From Vibrio sinaloensis (GTDB taxonomy: Bacteria; Pseudomonadota; Gammaproteobacteria; Enterobacterales; Vibrionaceae), in NCBI RefSeq assembly GCF_023195835.1, contig NZ_CP096199.1, positions 1,612,001 through 1,676,000 on the forward strand: a DNA stretch of 64,000 nucleotides. The letters run 5' to 3'. The notes beneath the pieces were generated by a model. That model had not been told where the DNA came from, ran no database searches, and saw only the letters and a list, made by a program, of their open reading frames with translations. Position 1 is the first letter of the stretch; each line of letters opens with the position of its first letter. Shown piece after piece: positions 28,148 through 37,519 of the stretch. A program made the translations under genes and the position numbers.

Positions 28148-28816
28148 TTAAAAATAGTAGTTGAGCCCTAGCTTGAATGTGTCGACATCAAACTCAAGTG
28201 CTTCTTTTTTGAATCCCTCGCCCTGAAAACCGTCATACTGACGTTTATAGGCCAAGTGCAAGGCATAGTTATCGTAGAAAAACCATTCACCGCCTAACTC
28301 TAACCCGTAGGTGGTCTTGTTTTTCTTTATATTATCATCAACGCGGGCAGATACAGGTGCCGATGTGAAGTCATAGTTGATGTCAGTGCGACTCTTGGTG
28401 TAGTCAAGCGACGGCTTCAAATAGAGTTCAACATCCAGCGGCAACTGATAAACGAACTTAGGGCCAATAGAAAAAGTATCGTGATCAAACTGTACTAGGT
28501 AGGATTCCAAAGCAAAACCAGTGCTACCAGTGTACTTACTCGCTGTCATCGTATCTGATGACACGCGACTATAGTTGATCTCAACAGACAACCAAGGGTA
28601 GAAACGCTTACCAAGGTTAAACGTCACACCGTCCATTTTATCGTCTAGTTGACTAGTAAATGTCACGCCAGTAAAGCGGTCATGGTTACCATGCCAGTTG
28701 ATGGTTGACTTGGTGTAGTCAAACCCGGCGTACCAGCCCTGTGTCCAGTCCTGCGCCCATGCAGTCTGTGTCAGCAGCAGTGCTGGTAAGATCGCCAGCT
28801 TAATCGTTCGGTTCAT
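28148..28816 (-). CDS. outer-membrane beta-barrel protein
   Basis: 222 residues from the ATG at 28816, which follows AGAGGTAAC. Nine further in-frame codons upstream lack support. The signal peptide is MNRTIKLAILPALLLTQTAWA. The mature part alternates polar and aromatic residues in short strands (GWYAGFDYTKSTINW, LSVEINYSRVSSDT, ALHLAYKRQYDGF) and ends in LNYYF, the C-terminal Phe that the Bam machinery reads. It resembles 8-strand barrels of the OmpX/OmpA-like group. No specific function is visible. Confidence 0.8.
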   Translation of the reverse strand: MNRTIKLAILPALLLTQTAWAQDWTQGWYAGFDYTKSTINWHGNHDRFTGVTFTSQLDDKMDGVTFNLGKRFYPWLSVEINYSRVSSDTMTASKYTGSTGFALESYLVQFDHDTFSIGPKFVYQLPLDVELYLKPSLDYTKSRTDINYDFTSAPVSARVDDNIKKNKTTYGLELGGEWFFYDNYALHLAYKRQYDGFQGEGFKKEALEFDVDTFKLGLNYYF

Positions 28817-29060
28817 TGTTACCTCTGCAATAGCTATCATCACCTTCTATAAATGACGACTTTGTTATTTAATCAACCAATGGTAACAAGGCGTATCGAC
28901 ATTTGTTTGTCAGCAAATTGTATGGGTTTGTCACGATGTGAATGTAAATTAGCTTAATTTCAATGGTCCCTTACTATCACTTGCTCGCCGCTATCGATTG
29001 CTATCGCTCGGCTGCAATGGTCTAATACCGCTGTCAATCTCAACCCCGGGTACCTAAATA

Positions 29061-30485
29061 ATGCAACAAGAGCAACAACCTACGTTTTTCTTCTTTGATT
29101 ACGAAACGTGGGGGATCAGTCCCGCCAAAGATCGTCCTTGCCAGTTTGCAGGCGTGCGCACCGACATGGACTTCAACATCATCGGCGAACCTCTTGTTAT
29201 CTATTGCCAGCCACCGAGTGACTATTTGCCGTCACCTGAGGCCGCGCTAATCACGGGTATCACACCACAAACTGCCGAAGCGAAAGGGCTGATTGAGCCT
29301 GAGTTCATTGGCAAAATTCATGAGCAATTGGCCACCCCCAATACCATTAGTTTGGGCTACAACAGCATCCGCTTTGATGATGAAGTCACCCGTTACACCT
29401 GCTATCGCAATTTTATCGATCCCTACGCGTGGAGCTGGCAAAACGGCAACTCTCGCTGGGATTTGCTCGATGTGATGCGCGCCTGTTATGCCCTGCGCCC
29501 GGAAGGAATCAACTGGCCAGAAAATGACGAGGGTTTCATCAGTTTTAAGCTCGAACACCTGTCGGTTGCCAATGGTATCGAACACGCAAACGCCCACGAT
29601 GCGATGGCGGATGTGATTGCCACTATCGAGATGGCGAAAAAAGTGAAGGCAGCGCAACCTAAGTTGTTCGATTATTTTCTGAGTATGCGTCACAAACGAA
29701 AGCTCAACGAGCTGATTGATATCGTCAACATGACCCCCTTGATGCATGTCTCCGGCATGCTCGGGCGTGAGTGTCACTACACTAGCTGGATAGTGCCGGT
29801 CGCGTGGCACCCAACCAATCAAAATGCGGTCATCTGTGTTGATTTAGCCAAAGATCCGCAAGCGCTGCTCGACCTAGATGTTGACGCCCTCACCGAGCGT
29901 TTGTACACCAAGCATACCGAACTCGGAGCCGATGAACTGCCGGTTCCGGTGAAACTGGTACACCTTAACAAGTGCCCGATTCTCGCGCCAGCCAAAACGC
30001 TAACGGCAGAGAATGCCGCCAAGATCGGCATCGATAGAGAACAGTGCTTGGCCAACCTAGCTACCCTACGCCAACACCCGCAGGTACGCGAAAAACTGAT
30101 CGGTGTGTTTAGCACTGAGCGCGACTATGGACAAGACGATGATGTCGATAGTCAGCTATACAAGGGCTTTTTCTCTCCCGCCGACAAAGCGGCCATGAAC
30201 ATCATTCGCGATACTGATCCAAACAATCTCGCCGCCCTGGATATCACCTTCAACGATGAGCGGATTGCACCGCTCCTGTTTAGATACCGAGCGCGCAACT
30301 TTCCGTGGACACTGGATGAATCGGAGCAACAACGCTGGGCGAACCACTGCCGTGACTACTTCGAAAGTCGTATTGAAGAGTACATGTTAAATTTGGAAAA
30401 CTTAGTTCACGAACATGAGAGTGACGCTGGAAAGATGGCTATTTTAAAATCCATCTACCAATATGTGCAAAAGCGAGTATCCTAA
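29061..30485 (+). CDS. sbcB: exodeoxyribonuclease I
   Basis: 474 residues, the family's normal length. The DEDD exonuclease motifs are present: FFDYETWGISP (about 11-21), SLGYNSIRFDDEVTRY and ANAHDAMADVIATIEMA (about 176-192). The SH3-like and C-terminal helical regions follow. It is a 3'-5' single-strand DNA exonuclease that interacts with SSB and works in repair and recombination. It has its own promoter region; the OMP gene is divergent. Confidence 0.96.
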   Translation: MQQEQQPTFFFFDYETWGISPAKDRPCQFAGVRTDMDFNIIGEPLVIYCQPPSDYLPSPEAALITGITPQTAEAKGLIEPEFIGKIHEQLATPNTISLGYNSIRFDDEVTRYTCYRNFIDPYAWSWQNGNSRWDLLDVMRACYALRPEGINWPENDEGFISFKLEHLSVANGIEHANAHDAMADVIATIEMAKKVKAAQPKLFDYFLSMRHKRKLNELIDIVNMTPLMHVSGMLGRECHYTSWIVPVAWHPTNQNAVICVDLAKDPQALLDLDVDALTERLYTKHTELGADELPVPVKLVHLNKCPILAPAKTLTAENAAKIGIDREQCLANLATLRQHPQVREKLIGVFSTERDYGQDDDVDSQLYKGFFSPADKAAMNIIRDTDPNNLAALDITFNDERIAPLLFRYRARNFPWTLDESEQQRWANHCRDYFESRIEEYMLNLENLVHEHESDAGKMAILKSIYQYVQKRVS

Positions 30486-30572
30486 ACTGTCTTAAGTCCT
30501 GCACCCTACAAAGTGTCCACCCTGCCACAAACGAATAATAACTCGGCGGTTGGAAGTGAGTTATACCATTAA

Positions 30573-30618
30573 GCCTCGATAAAGAGTTGAGGCATAAGCC
30601 CTTGACGCGTTTAAGGGC
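30573..30618 (+). other. two tandem hairpins between sbcB and lrgA
   Basis: GCCTC...GAGGC (30573-30593) and GCCCTT...AAGGGC (30598-30618) could both fold. They lie just upstream of the lrgA ATG, so they may be part of its leader RNA. No T run follows either. Confidence 0.35.
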
Positions 30619-30641
30619 GAGAAGTTGGACGACGATAGATT

Positions 30642-31007
30642 ATGCTAAAAACCGTGCTTCAGTACCTCGTATCGATGGCACTGATTCTGTTATGCCTTAT
30701 CGCTGGCATCAATATTCAACAATTAATCAATACCTCTATTCCTGGCAGCATTATCGGCATGCTGATTCTGTTTAGCTTGATGGCTAGCGGCTTAGTGCGT
30801 TCAGACTGGGTGCGCCCGAGCGCGTCCCTGTTTATCCGCTATATGGTGCTACTGTTTGTTCCTATCAGTGTCGGATTAATGGAACATTTTGACATGCTGC
30901 TGGCCAATGCTTGGCCTATTCTCATGAGCGCGGTGGGAGGGACGTTAATTGTGCTGGTTCTACTTGGCCTAATGTTGGATCGCACGTTGAAAGGGGGACA
31001 AAAGTAA
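30642..31007 (+). CDS. lrgA: CidA/LrgA-family holin-like membrane protein
   Basis: 121 residues with four membrane helices. [22 protein letters not shown] (about 28-49) and [21 protein letters not shown] (about 66-86) are the family signature. The family has been linked to murein hydrolase control and, more recently, to small-molecule (pyruvate or acetate) export. It overlaps lrgB at a TAATG junction, so the two are co-translated. Confidence 0.88.
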   Translation: MLKTVLQYLVSMALILLCLIAGINIQQLINTSIPGSIIGMLILFSLMASGLVRSDWVRPSASLFIRYMVLLFVPISVGLMEHFDMLLANAWPILMSAVGGTLIVLVLLGLMLDRTLKGGQK

Positions 31008-31684
31008 TGTGGATTTTTGTCACTATCGCGGTGTTTTTCGCAGCACGCTGGCTGTGCCAACAGTTCAAAAGCCCGTTCATGAACCCTCTGCTAATTAGTC
31101 TGGCGGTAATTATACCGTTACTCACCTATTTGAAAGTCCCGTTCGAGCGCTACTATGCCGAGAATGATTGGCTTAACTATCTGCTGCAACCTGCTGTGGT
31201 GGCGCTGGCTTACCCTCTTTATGAACAGCTGCCACAAATCCGTGCCAACTGGCGAATCATTATGCTCGCCTGTGGTGTCGGCAGCATCATGTCGATGCTC
31301 AGCGCCAGTTTAATCGCTGTCTATATGCAGGCCGATATGGCGCTGATCGCCAGCTTACTTGGTAAGTCGGTGACCACCCCCATTGCGATGGAAGTCTCAA
31401 GTCATTTGGGCGGTGAGCCCGCAATTGCAGCGATTTTGGTACTCATTGTGGGTCTTTTCGGTGCGATTATGGCTTACCCTATCTATAATCTGTTGAATAT
31501 TACTCACCCCATCGCTCGGGGGCTGACGATGGGAACCGTATCTCACGCACTGGGCACGGCAACATGCGCGGAAAAGAATGCCCAAGACGCGGCGTTTAGC
31601 TCACTAGCACTGGTAGTATGTGGTGTGATTACTTCTATTTTAGCGCCCTCTTTCTTCGCCATTGCAGTTTGGCTCTCTCATTGA
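31007..31684 (+). CDS. lrgB: LrgB/CidB-family membrane protein
   Basis: 225 residues from the ATG at 31007, which shares one base with the lrgA stop and follows AAAGGGGGACA. Longer in-frame extensions run through lrgA and are rejected. It has multiple helices with SLLGKSVTTPIAMEVSSHLGG (about 108-128) and GTVSHALGTATCAEKNAQDAAFSSLALVVCG, the family core. It works with LrgA in the inner membrane. Confidence 0.92.
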   Translation: MWIFVTIAVFFAARWLCQQFKSPFMNPLLISLAVIIPLLTYLKVPFERYYAENDWLNYLLQPAVVALAYPLYEQLPQIRANWRIIMLACGVGSIMSMLSASLIAVYMQADMALIASLLGKSVTTPIAMEVSSHLGGEPAIAAILVLIVGLFGAIMAYPIYNLLNITHPIARGLTMGTVSHALGTATCAEKNAQDAAFSSLALVVCGVITSILAPSFFAIAVWLSH

Positions 31685-31741
31685 GCCTCGACCGAGAGTT
31701 GCGACTGCAATCGTTATCATGTGTGAGCTCACTCTAATTAT

Positions 31742-31786
31742 GTAACACTAATATTAGTTACACCAAACTATGTGATATAGATCGCT
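31742..31786 (+). promoter_or_regulatory. cdd: candidate CRP/CytR-type control region for cdd
   Basis: TGTGATATAGATCGCT (31771-31786) keeps TGTGA and part of the second half of a CRP site. An imperfect palindrome GTAACACTAATATTAGTTAC lies at 31742-31761. E. coli cdd is controlled by CRP and CytR, which makes the region plausible, but the match is weak. Confidence 0.3.
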
Positions 31787-31890
31787 TCTTTAATTTCTCC
31801 TTTACATAAAATGAAATACCAGTATCGGAGTTTAAAGCGGACAAAAACGATTAAACTCAAGATATCAACGTATTGATTAAAGGATTCACT

Positions 31891-32778
31891 ATGAGAAGCC
31901 GAATTGAGCAGGCGCTAGCCGATGTGCCGAAAAATGTCGCTGACTTTTTATCCCCTATCGTACTCGCTGACGATTTTGACGCGACCCTATCTCCAGAGCA
32001 ATTCGAGCAATTACTTGCGATTTCAGGATTGAAAGACGACGAGCTGCGCGTGGCATTGTTGCCGTTTGCTGCTGCATACTCCTACGCTCCTCTATCAAAT
32101 TTCTATGTTGGCGCCATTGTGCGCGGACTGTCGGGACGACTTTACTTTGGCGCCAATGTGGAGTTTTCGGGCGTTCAGTTGGGCCAAACTGTCCACGCTG
32201 AGCAGTCGGCGATCAGCCACGCTTGGATGAAAGGCGAACAAGGTGTGGCAGATATTACTATTAACTTCAGTCCTTGCGGTCACTGCCGACAATTTATGAA
32301 TGAGCTGTCAACGGCAGACAAGTTGGAAATCCAATTACCTCAGCGTGACAGCAAGCAGTTGCAAGAGTATCTTCCTGAATCGTTTGGTCCGGCGGATCTC
32401 GGTATCAAGTCAGGACTCATGGTTAATGTGGATCACGGTAAAACCAGTGATGACCAAGACCCGTTAGTTCAACTTGCGATTGCTGCCTTAAACCGCAGCC
32501 ATGCGCCTTACACCCACAATCTCAGTGGTGTGGCGTTGAAAATGGCCAATGGCAAGGTGTATCAAGGTGCGTATGCTGAAAATGCCGCCTTCAACCCAAG
32601 CTTACCGCCATTACAAGTTGCTCTGATCCAGTTGCTACTCGATAGACAGCAACTCAGCGACATCGAATCAGCAGCATTGGTTGAGGTTAGCGAGGGTACC
32701 ATTAGTCACCTCGCCAACACACAATCGACCCTGGAAGCGATCAACCCTGACATTCCGATGTCCTACCTAGAGATCTAA
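31891..32778 (+). CDS. cdd: cytidine deaminase (dimeric, two-domain type)
   Basis: 295 residues from the ATG at 31891, preceded by AAAGGATTCACT. A TTG 18 bases upstream is in frame but lies before this ribosome site. The zinc site is [11 protein letters not shown] (about 102-112) plus [13 protein letters not shown] (about 127-139). A second, inactive deaminase-like domain follows, as in E. coli Cdd. It converts cytidine and deoxycytidine to uridine forms in pyrimidine salvage. Confidence 0.96.
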   Translation: MRSRIEQALADVPKNVADFLSPIVLADDFDATLSPEQFEQLLAISGLKDDELRVALLPFAAAYSYAPLSNFYVGAIVRGLSGRLYFGANVEFSGVQLGQTVHAEQSAISHAWMKGEQGVADITINFSPCGHCRQFMNELSTADKLEIQLPQRDSKQLQEYLPESFGPADLGIKSGLMVNVDHGKTSDDQDPLVQLAIAALNRSHAPYTHNLSGVALKMANGKVYQGAYAENAAFNPSLPPLQVALIQLLLDRQQLSDIESAALVEVSEGTISHLANTQSTLEAINPDIPMSYLEI

Positions 32779-32791
32779 TCGACACCCAGCA

Positions 32792-32815
32792 AAAAGGCGC
32801 AAATATGCGCCTTTT
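32792..32815. terminator. bidirectional terminator between cdd and HD-GYP gene
   Basis: AAAAGGCGCA / TGCGCCTTTT, a 10-bp stem with loop AATA, flanked by A and T runs on both sides. It lies between convergent genes. Confidence 0.9.
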
Positions 32816-32843
32816 TCTTTATCGAGAATTTATATTCTAGAGG

Positions 32844-34049
32844 CTATGCTGCAAAAAACGGCTTGGCGTCTACTTCAAACTGAGTCGGAGCGATGCCTTT
32901 GCTGATACTAACAGCGGCATTTTTTAAGTCGACAAACGCCACATCAATAAAGCGACGAAACTTGCGTGAGTAGAAGCACTTCACTTGAGGTTTAAGCGGA
33001 TCCTTGCCGTTCGATGTCCAAACAATGCCCACCCTGCCATCGCTTAACTCCACCAGAGCACCCACCGGAAAAATGCCGATGCAGTTAATAAACTTGTATA
33101 CCAATGCTTTGTCGAGATGGTTGGGAGTTAAGCTGAGTAAAATTTTAAACGCTTCTGCAGAGCTCATTCCTTGCTTGTAGCAGCGGTCAGCCGTTAGCGC
33201 ATCATAGATATCGACAATACAGCTCATGCGGCCATGCAGTGGAATTTGATCTGCTTTGAGACCGTTTGGATAGCCGGTTCCATCCAGCTTTTCGTGATGC
33301 ATTAAGCACACATCCCGACTGACGTCACTCAAACCTCGAATCGGCTTGATGATCTCTTTGGCGAACACTTGATGGAGCTTCATGTGCTCAAACTCTTCCG
33401 CGGTTAATCGAGCAGGTTTGTGCAACACTTTGTCATCTACTTTGGTTTTACCCACGTCGTGGATAATGCCGCCAATCGCCATCTGCTTGAGTGTCTCTTT
33501 GGGCAAATTAAGGTGTTTACCAAAGGTCACCAACAGTGTGGCAACATTGACGGAATGTTCGAGCAGATACTCATCCTTGTTCCTCAGCGCCGACACGCAC
33601 TGCATCGCATCTGAGTCGAGCAGCACAGATTCAATTAGGTCATCGGCGACAGCATCAAGCTCACCAATATCCATTGGCTTGCCATCAAAAGTTTGACTGA
33701 GTAGCTTGTGTGCCAATCCCTTGGCCTGCTTGATAATACTCTCGGCTTTCTTCTGCTGCGCGTAACGGCTAATTTTCTGCTTTTTCAGCGGCTCAGTGGG
33801 AGCGCTATCTGCAACGGGCTCACTGACTTGCGGCACCGGTTTGAACACCACGCCTTTCACCGACAAATCCTTGTCTACCCACGCGTACTTAATGCCATTT
33901 TTGATCAGTTGCTGCACCGCCGATTTGGACGGGACACGTCCTGCGTTGGCTAAATTTACGCGTTGACTATCTTCAATCGCGGTGACAAACATGCCAACGG
34001 CGAGAGTTTCTATTGGAATTTTGATCGAGTTATTTGGGTCGAACTGCAT
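32844..34049 (-). CDS. HD-GYP c-di-GMP phosphodiesterase with DUF3391 N-terminus
   Basis: 401 residues. The N-terminal DUF3391 domain (about 10-125) includes IPIETLAVGMFVTAIEDS. The HD-GYP domain (about 140-310) has IGGIIHDVGKTKVDDKVLHK with the HD pair, LMHHEKLDGTGYPNGLKADQ with the GYP loop, and ALTADRCYKQGMS. All catalytic residues look present, so it should hydrolyse c-di-GMP. It is cytosolic and monocistronic. Confidence 0.94.
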   Translation of the reverse strand: MQFDPNNSIKIPIETLAVGMFVTAIEDSQRVNLANAGRVPSKSAVQQLIKNGIKYAWVDKDLSVKGVVFKPVPQVSEPVADSAPTEPLKKQKISRYAQQKKAESIIKQAKGLAHKLLSQTFDGKPMDIGELDAVADDLIESVLLDSDAMQCVSALRNKDEYLLEHSVNVATLLVTFGKHLNLPKETLKQMAIGGIIHDVGKTKVDDKVLHKPARLTAEEFEHMKLHQVFAKEIIKPIRGLSDVSRDVCLMHHEKLDGTGYPNGLKADQIPLHGRMSCIVDIYDALTADRCYKQGMSSAEAFKILLSLTPNHLDKALVYKFINCIGIFPVGALVELSDGRVGIVWTSNGKDPLKPQVKCFYSRKFRRFIDVAFVDLKNAAVSISKGIAPTQFEVDAKPFFAA

Positions 34050-34276
34050 TGATACGACGGTCTTAAAATTGTCTATGTAACTACTGCCATGAGTATAGCG
34101 ACAAACTGGAGCAAAATTGTGATTTGCATCGCCTCGTGTTGCACTCCACTGCTGATAAGATCCTAAATATGAGACCTAGACAACCTATTCCCTCAGCTTA
34201 TAAAAGGGCTTTTGGTCTAGTGAATACGCATCTAATCTCATTAAATCCTTCTACATCTCCCTCTCGCCGCAATTAA

Positions 34277-34292
34277 AAGCAAACGTTTGCTT
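34277..34292 (+). promoter_or_regulatory. purT: PurR operator (pur box) upstream of purT
   Basis: AAGCAAACGTTTGCTT is a perfect palindrome containing GCAAACGTTTGC, the PurR box core. It overlaps a likely -35 element (TTGCTT), with TATTAT at 34309-34314 as -10. PurR would thus block polymerase when purines are plentiful. Confidence 0.88.
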
Positions 34293-34354
34293 TTTTCTGC
34301 ATAATCCGTATTATTCACCGCAGTTTTATCTCCTTTCGCTTACTAAGGTTAACT

Positions 34355-35530
34355 ATGTTCGGGACAGCAACAGCACAAGGTGCAACACGAGTTTTATTAT
34401 TGGGTTCAGGTGAGCTAGGCAAAGAGGTCGCCATTGAATGTCAGCGCCTGGGTTTAGAGGTCATCGCTTGTGATCGCTACGAAAACGCACCCGCGATGCA
34501 AGTTGCTCATCGCAGTTACACCTTAGATATGCTCGATGGAGAGGCGCTGCAGGCGATCATAGAACAAGAGAAGCCGCACTACGTCGTCCCAGAGATTGAG
34601 GCGATCGCGACGGATAAGTTAGTTGAGTTGGAAGCGCAAGGTTTAAACGTGGTGCCGAGTGCAAAAGCAACCAAGTTAACCATGAACCGTGAAGGTATTC
34701 GTCGCCTAGCAGCAGAACAACTTGAACTGAACACATCTCCGTACCGCTTTGCTGATACCTATCAAGAGTTCAGTGCCGCTGTGGAAGCGGTGGGTCTGCC
34801 TTGTGTTTGTAAACCAGTGATGAGCTCCTCAGGTAAAGGTCAGAGCATCATCAAATCCGCACAAGATGTGGAGCAAGCTTGGCAATATGCACAGCAAGGC
34901 GGACGCACAGGCGAAGGCCGGGTGATCGTTGAAGGCTTTATCGATTTCGACTACGAAATCACTTTGCTGACTGTGCGCGCTGTGGATGGGGTGCATTTCT
35001 GTGCGCCGATTGGCCATCGCCAAGAAGACGGCGATTATCGCGAATCTTGGCAGCCTCAAGCGATGTCAGAAGCCGCGCTCGAAGCCGCACAGCAAGCAGC
35101 GCAGCAAGTGGTTAATGCGCTGGGTGGTTATGGCATCTTTGGCGTAGAACTGTTTGTGAAAGGCGATCAAGTGATCTTTAACGAGGTCTCCCCTCGTCCA
35201 CATGATACCGGCCTAGTCACCTTAATGTCTCAAGACAACTCAGAGTTCGCACTGCATGTTCGCGCCTTTACAGGACTGCCGATTAATCACATTGCTCAAC
35301 ATGGTCCAAGCGCCTCTGCTGTTATCCTTGGCCAAGGCCGCTCCAACAATATTCAGTTTGAGGGCATCGGTCAGGCACTCTCTATAGCCAACACGCAACT
35401 GCGTCTTTTTGGTAAGCCTGATATTGATGGACGTCGCCGCCTAGGCGTTGCCATCACACGCCGTGACACGGTAGAGCAAGCCGTAGAAGATGCAGTGACG
35501 AGCGCCGCAGCGGTCAAAGTGATCTACTGA
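34355..35530 (+). CDS. purT: formate-dependent phosphoribosylglycinamide formyltransferase
   Basis: 391 residues. ATP-grasp enzyme: [20 protein letters not shown] (about 14-33), [15 protein letters not shown] (about 155-169) and [16 protein letters not shown] (about 282-297). It uses formate and ATP to formylate GAR in step three of purine synthesis, an alternative to PurN. It sits behind a PurR box and is followed by a strong terminator. Confidence 0.97.
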   Translation: MFGTATAQGATRVLLLGSGELGKEVAIECQRLGLEVIACDRYENAPAMQVAHRSYTLDMLDGEALQAIIEQEKPHYVVPEIEAIATDKLVELEAQGLNVVPSAKATKLTMNREGIRRLAAEQLELNTSPYRFADTYQEFSAAVEAVGLPCVCKPVMSSSGKGQSIIKSAQDVEQAWQYAQQGGRTGEGRVIVEGFIDFDYEITLLTVRAVDGVHFCAPIGHRQEDGDYRESWQPQAMSEAALEAAQQAAQQVVNALGGYGIFGVELFVKGDQVIFNEVSPRPHDTGLVTLMSQDNSEFALHVRAFTGLPINHIAQHGPSASAVILGQGRSNNIQFEGIGQALSIANTQLRLFGKPDIDGRRRLGVAITRRDTVEQAVEDAVTSAAAVKVIY

Positions 35531-35551
35531 TCTGTGCCAAACACCATGAAT

Positions 35552-35578
35552 AAAGGCTTGGTCAACAACCAAGCCTTT
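35552..35578. terminator. bidirectional terminator between purT and tpm
   Basis: AAAGGCTTGG / CCAAGCCTTT, a 10-bp stem with a 7-base loop followed by CTGTTT. It separates convergent genes. Confidence 0.85.
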
Positions 35579-35597
35579 CTGTTTCGTCAGGAAATGC

Positions 35598-36245
35598 TCA
35601 TTTTTCTATCAGATACACTTCTTCAGCAAAGCGTGATAACCCCTTTTGCGCAATTTTAGGATGATCAGGACCGGCCTCATCGCGATGTAACTTGGTCACC
35701 TTATACTGTGCGTACAACTCGCGGATCTCTTGCTCTGGTACCGAAAACGGTGGTCCTGCCATCTCACTTTGATCATAGTCGAGTGACACCAGTAGCACTC
35801 GCCCACCCGGGTTAAGCAGCGACTGAATTCTATGCACATACTCGACCCGCATTTCTGCAGGGAGCGCTATCATTGACGCTCGGTCATAAACAACATCAAC
35901 AGGTTTAATCGGCGCAGTAAAGAAATCACCCGTATAAATAGAGAGTTCGTCAAACTGAAACAGCTCATGTTGACCATTTATCGGTATCACCATCGGGGTA
36001 TAAAAGTGCTCAGCAAAGAAAGCTCTAACCGCGATATTGCTTAGTTCAACACCTTGTACATCACCGTGCTTACTAGCCAGCCAGACTAAGTCTTCTGACT
36101 TACCACATAAAGGAACAAACACTTTATCTTCATAGTTTGGTTGCGTGTGTGGCCAAAACTCAATCAACAGTGGATTCACGTCTTCTAGGTGAAAACCAAT
36201 TTGATTGGAGGCCCATTTACCGTGCCAAAACTCTGGATCTTTCAT
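35598..36245 (-). CDS. tpm: thiopurine S-methyltransferase
   Basis: 215 residues. [19 protein letters not shown] at the start is the TPMT family signature. [20 protein letters not shown] (about 43-62) is the SAM-binding loop, and [11 protein letters not shown] follows. Bacterial members methylate thiopurines, selenium and tellurium compounds. It is full length and stands alone. Confidence 0.94.
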   Translation of the reverse strand: MKDPEFWHGKWASNQIGFHLEDVNPLLIEFWPHTQPNYEDKVFVPLCGKSEDLVWLASKHGDVQGVELSNIAVRAFFAEHFYTPMVIPINGQHELFQFDELSIYTGDFFTAPIKPVDVVYDRASMIALPAEMRVEYVHRIQSLLNPGGRVLLVSLDYDQSEMAGPPFSVPEQEIRELYAQYKVTKLHRDEAGPDHPKIAQKGLSRFAEEVYLIEK

Positions 36246-36394
36246 TACGCTTCTCTAAAAACTGACGGATAGCGCTATAGATTAGCGGAAAGTATTTTGT
36301 GTTGGTATCCCTCTCTCCAACGTCATTCAGATTAGGTTCATTTTTTTCGGCTATATTAACCATCACTCACAACTAAGGAACCAAATCTCGTCTC

Positions 36395-36493
36395 ATGACT
36401 CTAACCAATGAAAACGAGAAATGGCTCAAACTTTTCAACTATATCGGGTTATTAGGATTGGGATTGCTGACTCTGCCCCCACCTAATAATTAG
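36395..36493 (+). CDS. 32-residue small membrane protein candidate
   Basis: In the 317-base gap between tpm and relV, an ATG opens 32 codons: a polar head (MTLTNENEKWLKLF) and one hydrophobic stretch (YIGLLGLGLLTLPPP). AAGGA lies 14-18 bases upstream of the ATG, too far for a strong site. It could be a genuine small membrane protein or a leader; support is modest. The rest of the gap shows nothing else. Confidence 0.35.
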   Translation: MTLTNENEKWLKLFNYIGLLGLGLLTLPPPNN

Positions 36494-36562
36494 AGATGAT
36501 TAGCGCTAGTGGACACCTTTTACGTCACCGTTTAGCCCAGCCTAACCATCTAAGGAGAGTGC

Positions 36563-37336
36563 ATGAGTTTGTTCTTGCGTACTACGGCATTAATGCTTCT
36601 GATGCTCAGCCGAGCACCCGCTTTTGCCGCTATACCCACACCGCCTGCGAATGAGGAAAACCGCGCCACCAATCAAAACGAGGTCTGCTCGAAAGCCTTC
36701 AAACATAACCTCAGTGGGTTGTATGGTATTCAGTCCATCGACACCAGACCGCTGCAACCTTACACGGACTTCGACATCCTTTACAGCAAGGCTCACCAAG
36801 CCCAAGCGGAACTAGAAACCCTGTGCTCTAGTACCGCGCTACTCACATCAACCGACGCCTACTTTGCCGGAGTCAAATCTTCCCAGCGTGCCAAAGAAAA
36901 AATCGCTCTCGAACTCGACGGTCAAGTCGAACGCATTACTGACCTTGCCCGCGCGACGCTTGTGGCTAACGATATTGAAAGTCTGATGGCGGCTTACGAG
37001 GTGCTCAACCGTGAAACCACGGTAGTCAAAGTCAAGAACCGCTTCAAAAAGCCTGCCGAATCCGGCTACCGTGACTTAAACCTGTTGGTGCAATTACCAA
37101 AGACAGGCCTTATTGCTGAAGTGCAGCTTCATCTGCAAGCGATCGCTGAAGTAAAAAGTGGTCCAGAACATGACATCTACGAGAGAGTGCAAAAGATTGA
37201 GCGTCAAGCGGCGCTTGAACATCGACCATTGAACGCGTTCGAGACAGCGCAAGTGCGCACCATGCGCCTTCAATCAAAATCGCTCTATCAACAGGCTTGG
37301 CAACCGTACATTACCACTCACTTAAGCGCTGCTTAG
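36563..37336 (+). CDS. relV: small alarmone synthetase RelV
   Basis: 257 residues, carrying a RelA/SpoT nucleotidyltransferase domain (about 95-200). Lys105 (VKSSQRAKEK), Asp127 and Arg130 (DLAR), ESGYRDLNLL (about 166-175) and Glu186 (AEVQLHL) fit the synthetase active site. From memory these line up, offset by two, with residues reported as essential in V. cholerae RelV. It makes (p)ppGpp from ATP and GTP/GDP. The N-terminus MSLFLRTTALMLLMLSRAPA then FA looks like a signal peptide, and the only two cysteines are Cys42 and Cys88. The start has an AAGGAGAG ribosome site. An intrinsic terminator follows. Confidence 0.88.
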   Translation: MSLFLRTTALMLLMLSRAPAFAAIPTPPANEENRATNQNEVCSKAFKHNLSGLYGIQSIDTRPLQPYTDFDILYSKAHQAQAELETLCSSTALLTSTDAYFAGVKSSQRAKEKIALELDGQVERITDLARATLVANDIESLMAAYEVLNRETTVVKVKNRFKKPAESGYRDLNLLVQLPKTGLIAEVQLHLQAIAEVKSGPEHDIYERVQKIERQAALEHRPLNAFETAQVRTMRLQSKSLYQQAWQPYITTHLSAA

Positions 37337-37380
37337 GTAACCTTAGCGCCCGCTTAGCGACTCATTTCATTACCCACAAA

Positions 37381-37409
37381 AAAGCCGATAGCTCAATGCT
37401 GTCGGCTTT
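37381..37409 (+). terminator. relV: relV intrinsic terminator
   Basis: AAAGCCGATA / TGTCGGCTTT, with one G-T pair and a 9-base loop, 44 bases after the stop. The following T run is short (TTTGTCC). Confidence 0.7.
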
Positions 37410-37485
37410 GTCCTCCACCTACCGGTGGAGAAAAACATCGCAATTTAGAGGTCAACAGTTGCAATATGAGCAGAAATAGTTAAAC

Positions 37486-37512
37486 ATTTGTATAGTCAAT
37501 TTATAGACAAAT
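37486..37512 (+). promoter_or_regulatory. hutC: candidate HutC self-operator
   Basis: Inverted arms ATTTGT and ACAAAT flank AT-rich sequence with two TATAG copies. They end 7 bases before the hutC ATG. GntR-type HutC proteins commonly repress their own promoter through TTGTAT-like half sites. Confidence 0.4.
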
Positions 37513-37519
37513 ATGAAAT

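Noticed and set aside
30911..31006. Extended N-terminus for lrgB reading through lrgA
   Set aside because: The ATG at 31007 is coupled to the lrgA stop with AAAGGGGGACA upstream, and the extension is an out-of-frame shadow of lrgA.
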